Positions 1 through 8,167 of a stretch of 16,022 nucleotides of DNA are shown piece by piece (within the stretch, counting starts at the first letter, position 1; each line of letters opens with the position of its first letter). The notes under the pieces were generated by a model. The model saw nothing but the letters and a program-made list of their open reading frames with translations, made no database searches and was not told where the DNA came from. The position numbers and the translations under genes were made by a program. The stretch is from Physocladia obscura (taxonomy: Eukaryota; Chytridiomycota; Chytridiomycetes; Chytridiales; Chytriomycetaceae): contig JADGJH010000192.1 of the NCBI GenBank assembly GCA_027596945.1, forward strand, positions 8,252-24,273, written 5' to 3'.

Positions 1-1093
1 TCCAATATAAATAAAGCAAAAATAACCCTTGAACTACCTCAGGTAGCAAAAACCAATAATACAAGGCTTGCGACACTTGTACGAAACTGCCTGCGATTTT
101 CGCGCATGCAAACATCAACAGACTACTTGCAGCGACAAGATGCAATCCTGCGTGAAGCACAAGATTGGACAGAGAATCCATTGGAATACTTGATTGAAGT
201 TGGTGCCCATAAGCTTCGGCGTGATTATTGCTTTCATTTCATCAGTTTCGTGATCTATTAAAAAAAAATTTGTTTTTGATTCATTAAAATCAACCGAAAA
301 ATAAAACATAAAAATAGGCATGAATCTTGCTGGATGGAAAGATCTTGTTCGTTAAAAAAGTTTATTATTTTATTTTCCATTTGCGTTTAAAATACAAAAA
401 AACTTTACAGGAACCTTTTACAAGTTCAACAACGTCAATTGAAACGCAAATAACAAACCTCAAGATTTTCCACAAAACGCTCGAAGTATGGTCCCTCGCG
501 GAATCAAATGTACCAAGCTTTCCACATGTATCCGCACGCGCCCTTGTCAATGCAGCGCTGGAAAGCTTTTCTACAACAAAAGACGAAGATTATCATGACA
601 TTGTACTTATCGATAAAACTAAACTCGGTGTTGACTATGCGAATGGTGGTCACAGTAATATTGCGGCAGTGAAATTTGTGATGGCGCTGCCAAAGTTCCA
701 AGCAGAGTCAGCAAAACTGGTTGAATCTGTTTCTCAAATGTATTTTTTTGTTTAGATACATATATATCTTTTTTGTTAGTACTTATTTCAGTTTATTGGC
801 ACTTTTTAGTTATGATCCGGCTGTTTGGCGTTTGGCTTTGTATCCCCCGAAGCGCGATTCAGGAATTGGTTCTTTTGATGGTTCTGGTTCTACTGAAATA
901 GTGGGATTTGAGCATGATGTGATACATTTGGTTCAGTTTAGCACAACCAACGAGCTTTTCCCCTCCGGAGATGAAGGTGGCAAAATATTCGGATACTTTA
1001 TTTGTTGAATTAATTTCTGTTTTTTTTGTTTAAGATTCAATGCCATGTGACGTAGGACAATATCACATTGCGCGTGCAAGCAGCTCAGGATAA
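1..1093 (+). CDS. Unrecognised protein, 3' part (gene runs off the left edge)
   Basis: I do not recognise this protein. Five exons can be joined: 1-244, 318-346, 411-739, 792-976 and 1035-1093. They give 281 visible residues ending at TAA 1091-1093; the start lies outside the window. The frame is open from base 1. Codon content looks coding, with segments such as WTENPLEYLIEVGAHKLRRD, a helical stretch containing IFHKTLEVW, and a short Gly/Ser patch (IGSFDGSGSTE). I see no signal peptide, membrane span or catalytic motif. Intron donors are GTTTCG, GTTCGT, GTATTT and GTGGCA, all weak matches to consensus, so the first, second and last junctions are the least certain. If the last intron is not removed, the protein ends at 1008 with ...GGKIFGYFIC. 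An AATAAA directly after the stop supports the downstream end. Sure that it is coding; function unknown. Confidence 0.7.
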
Positions 1094-1099
1094 AATAAA
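1094..1099 (+). terminator. Poly(A) signal AATAAA directly after the stop of the left-edge gene
   Basis: AATAAA begins on the base after the TAA at 1091-1093. The only room before the convergent kinase gene is 53 nt, so the 3' UTR must be very short or overlap that gene's 3' end. Confidence 0.5.
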
Positions 1100-1146
1100 G
1101 CATAAAATTATATTATTTCCACCACCTTTATAATTTCTACTCTAAC

Positions 1147-3439
1147 TTAATCTTCAACAACTGGCCCAAAAATTTGAATGTTCCAAAGCCGAAACCAATC
1201 ACTGTTGAGAGCATCAAGAGCAGACAATCTTTTTTCAGGAACAGGCTCCAAGATACGCCGGAGAAACTGTCTTCCTTCATTTGAGAGATTAATCCAACCA
1301 GGTTCTCCTGACAACAGCCGATAATTCTATGAAAATAAGTAAAATATATTAAAATACATATTTTTACATGTAAATCCTCTAACTTGATCTTCCAATACGA
1401 TTGGCCGCCCCATCAAAATGCGAATAAGGCACACACCGACGCCAAACATATCACTGGGTTTTCTAAACCGCCCGCCGTCAACGACTTCAGGAGCAATGTG
1501 CGGTGGGCGCTAAATTCAGATTCAAAAAGATATTTACGCAAAAACACATATCGCTGCTTACAATTGGAAAGTCCGAACCCATTCTCCCTGAAAATTTTTC
1601 ATAAGTGGCAATTCCAAAGTCTGCGAGAACAGGAATTGACATGAGTTCATGTAATGATTCGTGTCCAGAAATAGGACGTCGAAATAAAATATTTGCAGGT
1701 CGAATGTCCTGTTTTAACGTTTAGATATGCCCTAAAATAAAAAAGAGGACATTGTACTCTGTGCAAAATTCCCAGAGCGTGCAAAAATCGAACAGCGTCA
1801 AGAATCGGTGCAATCAATCTGATTCCTTCGTCTTCATTCATTAAGCCAGGAGGTAATCCTCCTTCAAGATCTCCACCAGAACAAACCTCAAACACTTGAT
1901 AAACTTTGGATTTACCTTCCCAGAAGTCTAAAAGTCTGATAATGTTTGAATGCTTGACAGTCGCTTGAAGAATATCTACTTCTCGACGGAATGATGCGCG
2001 AACGTTAGCGTCCACTAATTGTTAAAATTTTTTTAGTAGGTTTCTGGGTTTGTTTTTCATACAATTCACAGTATTATGTGGCGTACCTTGTGATCGCACT
2101 GAAATTGATTTCAAGGCAACAATTGAACCGGTGAGAGTGTGTAATCTAAGAGAAACTGTTCCCTGTACACCATGTCCTGCAAAAATCAAAAATCAATTAT
2201 TCATAGAATTGTGTTTATGCGTGAACTGAATAACAAACCTAATATTTTCAACTGCTGATACTCTATCTTTTTTTCACGCGAGGATGTAGGCAAATGAGAT
2301 GCAAGCGCCAGAAACGGAAGCGGAGAAGACTTGGAGTTTAGTTGCTTGTCCGTAAGGCCGCCCGATGAAATTGCATAATTTCCGTTAGTTTTACCCCGCC
2401 CAGAAGTATTTTTTTGTTGGTGCTCCAATTCTGGATGCGAAAGTGATTTGGAAAATTTTAGAAATGTAGGTGGCTTGATATTGAACCAAACTCGGCGTTT
2501 TCCTGACACCAAAGTCGATGAATTTGTAGTTTCCGCACTTAGAATCGAAGCACGAGAAATATTTGGCACGCTCGTTCGTTTCGCATCATTTCTTCGAATG
2601 TCATCATGAATAATTTTGATGTCATTAACATCATAGGCAACATTGGCAGATACGTGTTCAATAACGAAATTTGTGGCAGATTTTAAATCGTTTGGCAACG
2701 GCAGATTTGCAGCAATAGCATTATTTTCCTTAATTTTTTTTTCTTTCTCATTCTTTCTGGCTGTTGCTATATCTTGCGCCAACATTGTAAATGTAACTCG
2801 TTGTTGTTGTGGGTTATTGGAATCGCTATTTTCATAGCTTTGTGGTCCACTTATTTGTTCCGCATTATTGTCTGCATCAATCGCTGAACCGCCCAGATCC
2901 AAAATCAAATCGTCAATCTCAATGCCAACGCCATCATTATTATTATCGTCATCATCAATATCGTCGTATTCGTCACTGGAAAATATCGCCGCGGCCGGCG
3001 AATCTGAAGTGGGAAGGGGACGTGGAGAACGGTACCACGAATTTGACTGCTGAGTAGTAGTGGATGGACGTGAAAGTGGCGAGAAAAATAGCGGAGTTTT
3101 TGGAGTATCATGTACAAGATAAATCACGTCCATTTCGACATGGTCATGATCATCGCTGCTGTTGGGCTCACTTTTTTTAATTGCTTGGGCAGTAGCAGCA
3201 GCACGTGGCGAGTCTAAAAAAACGGCGCGCAAAGATGGAGAGTGTGTATTCTCTGCGTTAGCATTGGCATAAGGATTGGTATTTGGTCGTATTGCGGGGC
3301 TTTGGCGTATTCCAACAAATGGCGACATTGAAGGCGATAGAATAGAGGACTTGCGAGACGGCGATCCGGGATTTCGCTGACTGCTCTCGCCAGACTTCAT
3401 CCTTGAGGGATAAAGGGCTGGAGATGGACCGGTTGACAT
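1147..3439 (-). CDS. Ser/Thr protein kinase with long disordered N-terminal region
   Basis: Six exons on the minus strand: 3439-2239, 2176-2087, 2014-1758, 1708-1562, 1509-1384 and 1326-1147, giving 666 aa. The frame is open 11 codons further upstream, but the first ATG is at 3439. Residues 1 to about 385 are low complexity, rich in Ser/Pro/Asn, with many Ser-Pro sites (possible proline-directed phosphorylation) and an acidic Asp/Asn run near 160. The kinase domain fills about 390-660. It shows the glycine loop GHGVQGTV (401-408), VALK with Lys423, the helix-C glutamate in REVDIL (Glu442), the catalytic loop HRDIRPANIL (Asp517, Asn522), DFG (Asp546), APE (571-573) and the late Arg in EKRLSALDAL. 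All catalytic residues are present, so it should be active. The usual Lys two residues after the catalytic Asp is Arg (HRDIRP). A CAMK-like subfamily is my guess; the substrate is unknown. It converges with the left-edge gene. Confidence 0.88.
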
Positions 3440-3655
3440 TCTTGAAAAACGAGTAAAGAAAAAATTGTCCAAATCAATTTCACCAATTTATAGAATATTT
3501 GATTAATTTCCTATCAGCTCACTCCCAGTTACTTGCAACAATATGGTGGAGTGTGGAAAAAAAAAACAGTCATCTTCTCGGTCAGTCGCAGTTATAGTTG
3601 GATAGACATACACTGGCTGAAAGGTTAAGTTTCGTTAATAAATTTTACTATTTAT
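3440..3655. other. Intergenic: kinase 5' region and oxidoreductase 3' end
   Basis: About 216 nt between the kinase start (3439) and the stop of the next minus-strand gene. It is AT-rich with an A10 run near 3557-3566. The kinase promoter must lie here. I see no gene and no clear TATA box. Confidence 0.5.
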
Positions 3656-3656
3656 T
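3651..3656 (-). terminator. Poly(A) signal fused to the stop codon
   Basis: On the minus strand the TGA stop of the oxidoreductase (3658-3656) runs straight into the signal, reading TGAATAAA, so the final A of the stop is the first A of AATAAA. Whether this hexamer is the one used is inference. Confidence 0.5.
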
Positions 3657-4364
3657 CATTTCTCTTGGAACACTTGCTCAAAGTATTGCACAAACGCGTC
3701 GCTATCTTGCGCGCCGCTGACTTGCACTTTTTCCTCGATCACAAAATGCGGTACTCCGTTGATTCCACTTTCACGTGCGTTTCCAACTGCTACTTGAGTT
3801 TCCTGCAGCAATAAGTCACCGCCAAAAATTTCGTTCCGCACAACATCTTCATTGACGCCGCCCGCTCTTCCGGCTTCGACCAACACCTCCACATCGCCGA
3901 TGTTTTTTTCTTCTTCAAAGTAGCTACGGTAGAGCGCGTTGATGACTTGGTCCTGAGCATCGTGAGACAGTGTACCGGCGTATTTAACCAGTCGATGCGA
4001 GTCCAGAGAGTTACCCAGCATTCCTCCGTACGAAAAAGAAATCCCTTCCTTAGCTCCAACTTGTTGCATGTACGGAATCATTTGTGCTGTTCTCGCTTCC
4101 CCAAACTTGGACTTATAGTGTTCAAGCTTGTTCTTGCCCGTCTTTGAAAGTGTTGGATCAAGCAGGAATGGTTGATAATTCACTTTGAATGCAACATTTT
4201 CTGGTCCTTTCAGTTCTTTGAACTTTTTTTATTCTTTTTATTAAAAGGAAACTGAAAGCCAAAAAACTTACAGCCGCAACTGCTCTCTCAAATCGCTTCT
4301 TTCCAATGTAGCACCACGGACAAATTGTGTCTGTTGTGATTGTGACATTGATGACTTTGACCAT
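3656..4364 (-). CDS. DsbA-family FrnE-like thioredoxin-fold oxidoreductase
   Basis: Two exons, 4364-4272 and 4222-3656, joined across a 49-nt intron (GTAAGT...AAG), give 219 aa, the usual length for the FrnE/2-hydroxychromene-2-carboxylate-isomerase-like DsbA group. The ATG at 4364 is followed at once by the first beta strand and the redox motif Cys15-Pro-Trp-Cys18 (TICPWCYIGKKR). The helical insertion domain follows, with YQPFLLDP near the start of exon 2 and NSLDSHRL further on. The cis-proline loop NGVPHFV (Pro189) and an SGAQ motif come near the C-terminus, both typical of this family. The family transfers disulfides or binds glutathione-like thiols; the substrate cannot be read from sequence. 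No signal peptide or targeting extension is visible, so a cytosolic protein is likely. Related proteins are common in both bacteria and fungi, so presence alone does not argue for recent transfer, and it has its own intron. Confidence 0.92.
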
Positions 4365-4455
4365 TTTTTTCCGCTTTTTTTTTTTTTGATTTCGAATTAC
4401 ATTTCAAATGTTGTGAATATCTTTATAAATTATTATTGTGCGGTTTGTAAGCGAT

Positions 4456-4461
4456 TTTATT
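4456..4461 (-). terminator. Poly(A) signal of the proteasome beta5 gene
   Basis: TTTATT on the plus strand reads AATAAA on the minus strand, about 10 nt past the beta5 stop. It implies a very short 3' UTR before the oxidoreductase start at 4364. Confidence 0.5.
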
Positions 4462-4471
4462 GAAGAACAAT

Positions 4472-5730
4472 TCAAAGAAGCTTGGGCTTTGGCTCGGCAG
4501 CATACTGGAAAGTTCAATAATTTAGTTTTAGAAAATATTTTTACAATTTGAGAAAACAGTTGATCAAACCTGGTAGTACAAATCGTTGACATCCAATCTG
4601 TTAATAAATTCCCAGCCATTTTCCTTCACGTGATAAACTGAAACAAATCCTCCGGAGTATGCGTCTCTGAAAGTTGCATGGAAAATGGCGCGTCTTGCCA
4701 AGTCAATCGCCTCCTCAACAGTCAAATCTTTTTTGTACCCAGCATCCAAGACTCCATATGCGTATGTAGATCCTGAACCAACTTTATCAAATTTGTTAGA
4801 TTTTTAATTTGACAAATAAAAAAATAAAAAATACCGGAAAATAAGTCCGATTTCAAACGTTGTCCATCAGAATCAACATAGTACAACTGTGGCCCAGTTT
4901 TGTCCCATCCGGTCACCATGGTACCCTATACGTCATAAAAAATGAGATTATTGCCTGTTGCATTGTGAAAAATACTAACCATTGAAAGACCCATTCCTTT
5001 GTACGCGTAAACCATGTTTGAAAGAAGTTTAGAAGCGGCTGCAACAGAAATACGCTCTTTGTTGTTCAATTCATGTATTCTACTCAACGCAACAGTTAAA
5101 TGAGAAAAATAAACATAGATTGAAGATAAATAAATGGAACCTGCAACGTCTTGCCAACTCGCGCTCCCAATAGGAACAGTCGGCAGCACCACCGGCCATC
5201 GTACCGAGTAAATATGGGTTTATTTCAATCACCTTCTTCACAGTCTGAGAAGCTATGTGAAAGAATATCAGGTGAACGTGCACTGCATAAGTGAGCTGTA
5301 TAAAATACCAATATATGAGCCGCCTGTCGCTCTAGAGTCGACGGCAACAATAACACCGTGGTTGAATTTAAAAGCGAGAGTTGTGGTTCCGTGTTGAATC
5401 TTGATTCTGTTTTTCGCGTCGATGCTTGTTTGGTGCTTAAGAAATTCGACGGGCTATGCAAATACCGAATGTGAGAAAGATTCGGTGGGAACAAGAAAAA
5501 TTTAGAAACACAGGAGGCATGGGAATAGTGAGAAATAGGGACGTTACGTTTGCGATTGGAGGGATCGCGAAAGTAGGATGCGCAAATTCGAGGGGCGCGG
5601 AGGAGGATAAGCCAAGATCGGCAGCGTTCAGCATGGCATCGCCATCGGAATCGGCATTTGCGCCATGGATACTCAGGCGGGCAGGCGCGTCGAGAATCGA
5701 AAACACTGAACGACGCGCGGCTGTTTCCAT
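4472..5730 (-). CDS. PRE2: 20S proteasome subunit beta type-5 (chymotrypsin-like)
   Basis: Seven exons: 5730-5548, 5453-5309, 5252-5141, 5079-4980, 4925-4835, 4781-4570 and 4504-4472. They total 876 nt and encode 291 aa, close to yeast Pre2 (287). This is the beta5 subunit of the 20S core, which cuts after hydrophobic residues. Residues 1-83 form the propeptide, including PPIAN and PVEFLKHQ. Cleavage in HG|TTTLAF exposes Thr84 as the catalytic Thr1. Asp17 and Arg19 (VDSRA: Asp100, Arg102), Lys33 (TVKK: Lys116), Met45 and Gly47 (GTMAGGAAD) are all in register. Later hallmarks are [33 protein letters not shown] and RDAYSGG. The first in-frame ATG is used. It is transcribed divergently from the beta6 gene, its partner in the same ring. 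Confidence 0.97.
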
Positions 5731-5980
5731 TTTGTATTCGTTTTTGATACTTTTTGAATTCAATTCACCCAAAAAAAAAGGTGGGTGACGCGCGTTTTGT
5801 TTCTGCACGTGTTTAGTATTTGAATCCCACTGGTCTATCTATTCCATCTCATCTCATCCATCGGTCTAGTCTATAATTCTGCTCATGCTGGGTTTCGAGC
5901 TTCGCGAATTGTCTCTCAACTTTTTTATTCTTTCATTTTACTCACACATATTCTCGCCTCCAATCGATGCAATCATAGAT
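5731..5980. promoter_or_regulatory. Shared bidirectional promoter region of proteasome beta5 and beta6
   Basis: These 250 bp separate the two divergent start codons and must carry both promoters and both 5' UTRs. Visible features are an A9 run followed by GGTGGGTGACGCGCG (about 5771-5794), a CACGTG palindrome at 5806-5811, TC-rich repeats with CATCTCATCTCATC near 5846-5860, and a long pyrimidine tract before the beta6 ATG. The yeast proteasome control element GGTGGCAAA is not present. The promoter role follows from gene arrangement; the individual motifs are not proven. Confidence 0.6.
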
Positions 5981-6897
5981 ATGAATACCGGCGCTTCAAA
6001 CATTGAACACGCATTCTCGCCATACACTGACAACGGCGGGTAATAGACCTTTAGCTATTTCATACCGCTGCCGACACTGAAAACACCAACTTTGACAATA
6101 TGTAGAACTACTCTCGCTATTGCTGGAGAAGACTTTTGCGTTGTTGCCGGTGATACGCGCCAGTCAGAGGGATATCTCATCAACGCAAGATATTCGCCAA
6201 AGGTCTATGCCCTTGGAAATAACACTGTTCTCGCCACAGGCGGCATGCACGCGGATGGTGTAGCACTCGTCAAACGTTTGTCACAAAATCTCGAAGTACG
6301 TTATGGACCTCGAACAGTGTATATCGCGTTCTTAATATATATATTTTCTTTCATGTAGTGGTATTTTCACAAACATGACAAGAATATGAGCGCGACCGCA
6401 CTTGCACAAATGCTCTCTACGGTTCTTTACTCAAAGAGATTTTTTCCGTATTACGTCTGGAATACCCTCGGCGGCCTTGATTCAGAGGGTTTGTTTTGTT
6501 CTTTGTTTCTTCGCGTTTTCTTAAATATATTTTTTTTTTGTGGTCCATTTCAGGAAAAGGTTGTGTCTTTAGTTATGACCCCGTCGGGAACTTTGAAAAG
6601 CAAATTTGGTCTTGTTCTGGCTCTGCTGGCCACTTGATTCAGCCATTCCTGGACAACCAGGTTTGTTTTTTTGAAAGTCAATGCAGTTTTTGACATGTAT
6701 TTGTTTTCTAGGTTGGGCACAAACACCAAAGTAATGTAAAGCATCATCTTCTTTCCCTCGAAACAGTTCTCAAGATTGTCAAAGATGCTTTTGCTGGCGC
6801 AACTGAGCGAGACATTTACACTGGTGACTTTGTCGAAATTTTTATCATCAAGAAGGACGGTGTAACAGTGGAAAAGTTTCCTCTCAAGAGAGACTGA
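5981..6897 (+). CDS. PRE7: 20S proteasome subunit beta type-6 (PSMB1/Pre7 family, non-catalytic)
   Basis: Five exons, 5981-6039, 6106-6295, 6359-6488, 6554-6660 and 6712-6897, total 672 nt and 223 aa. This is the structural beta6 subunit of the 20S core. Family hallmarks are [78 protein letters not shown] and ERDIYTGD. The residue at the Thr1 position is Gly20 (NGG|TTLAIAG). Asp17, Arg19 and Lys33 equivalents remain, as expected for an inactive beta6. The ATG at 5981 gives the short N-terminus (NIEHAFSPY) typical of the family. The gene pairs head to head with beta5 and converges on the membrane-protein gene, leaving only 68 nt between stop codons. Confidence 0.97.
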
Positions 6898-6907
6898 AGA
6901 GAAAAAC

Positions 6908-6942
6908 TTTATTTTTGTCCTTCTTTGCGGAGAGTAAATAAA
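6908..6942. terminator. Crossed poly(A) signals of two convergent genes
   Basis: AATAAA on the plus strand is at 6937-6942 (for beta6). AATAAA on the minus strand is at 6908-6913 (for the DUF4203-like gene). Each lies beyond the other in its own direction, so the two 3' UTRs would overlap if both are used. Confidence 0.5.
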
Positions 6943-6965
6943 AATTAAAAACAGAAAAGTGCATC

Positions 6966-8167
6966 CTAAGAAGTGCTTGGAAGTTTTCCGTTGGGGACTT
7001 TGAACCAAGTTGGAGGCGGCATAGACGGTGGAATAGCTCCAAAAAGCCAATATGCAGGGTTGTTTGTCGGATCAGGTGGTGGTGGTGGACCAGATCTTGT
7101 CTGAATATCTGATAACCATAAATAAATAAAATAGCAAAAGGAGAAGAAAAGCTCACAGAAACATGCAACACCAAGTCCCAATCCAGCTGCCAAAATGGCC
7201 CATGCAGGTCCAGGAACCTCATATGAATGCGGCGGAATACCATCAAAACAGCGGTTAAGAATTTCGACATATCCTGCAGTCAAATAAAAATTTGTTTTTT
7301 CAAGTCCGGTTTCTTGTTTCTATACCGGTGCATGCAAAAAGATCCATTCCAACTGCCATAAAAAATCCTCCACCAAACGCAGTTCCAAGAACAAGTGCAG
7401 TGTGCTCAAGCCAAAATACAGATGCGGTACCCATACCCGTGAACGCAAGTAGAAAGACAAGGTGAGCAGTGTTGGTGAGCGTTGCACCAAGTCCTGTGAA
7501 AAGAATGATGCAACCCCACATATATCCATTAATGCTTCCAATAGATACAACACCAAATTGACTGCATTTTTGGTACAGAAAACCGCCTGTTGTTGTACAT
7601 TGAATCACTTTTTTCATTATTTTCTTTTTGTTCGGTCATTACCACACAATGCAAGTGGAAAGACAACAAATAAATATATCCAGTCGGCGTATTGTCCAAA
7701 TCGATGCCATTTCATTTGACAAATGTCAAGAAGTATAAATACGGATATTCCTGAAAGAAATTGTAAACTAAAAAGAAATTTGTGAATATATATAACCTCA
7801 CCCACTGAATAAAATCCTGAACAAAACATGGTAGGTAGAAACGATCTTTTTCCTAAGAAACCATAAGTTACGCCCGAAATAATGAGCGCTGTACCAGCAA
7901 CTCCACTTGCCGGTGTCACCGTCCTATTGACTATCATATATTTTAAGAAGAATTAAAAAATGAAAAATTACCTTGCAATTGTGATATAGAGCCATCACTA
8001 GATATTGCTGGTCCATATTCTGCCTGTATTGGATTTGATGTAATGCTGTTATATACGCTGTCAATTGTGGAGAAAACTTGCGGCATAGCCGCAGGAAATG
8101 CATAAGAGATCCAAAAATTTAATGTCATTGAAGAAATGACGAATATCTTTGAGCAATTATGCATCAT
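6966..8167 (-). CDS. Seven-transmembrane TMEM198/DUF4203-like protein
   Basis: Six exons: 8167-7972, 7930-7802, 7750-7643, 7586-7326, 7273-7157 and 7108-6966, total 954 nt and 317 aa. The N-terminus looks like a signal peptide (IFVISSMTLNFWISYAFPA), followed by about 45 lumenal or extracellular residues. Seven hydrophobic spans follow, starting with ASGVAGTALIISGVTYGFLG and GFYSVGISVFILL and ending with AWAILAAGLGLGVACFY. The first pair, with GKRSFLPTMFCSGF, matches what I recall of the DUF4203 (TMEM198-like) pattern. The tail is short and proline-rich (GPPPPPDP). The molecular function of this family in fungi is unclear to me; animal TMEM198 is linked to Wnt signalling, which need not apply here. 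The start could instead be the Met at 8128. Introns are 41-56 nt, and the one at 7109-7156 is stop-free and in frame. Confidence 0.8.

Noticed and set aside
974..982. Exact match to the yeast proteasome control element GGTGGCAAA
   Set aside because: It lies across the last exon-intron junction of the left-edge gene, about 5 kb from the proteasome genes, and not in any promoter. Treated as coincidence.
2643..3117. Several overlapping short open frames on both strands inside the kinase N-terminal exon
   Set aside because: They arise from low-complexity Ser/Asp/Asn codons of the kinase exon, which forms one continuous frame of 1.2 kb.
3656..4364. Recent horizontal transfer of the FrnE-like gene from bacteria
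   Set aside because: It has a spliceosomal intron, base composition like its neighbours, and the family is common in fungi.
5456..5788. 110-residue plus-strand open frame opposite beta5 exon 1
   Set aside because: It is the antisense of the beta5 N-terminal exon and intron; the beta5 frame explains the lack of stops.
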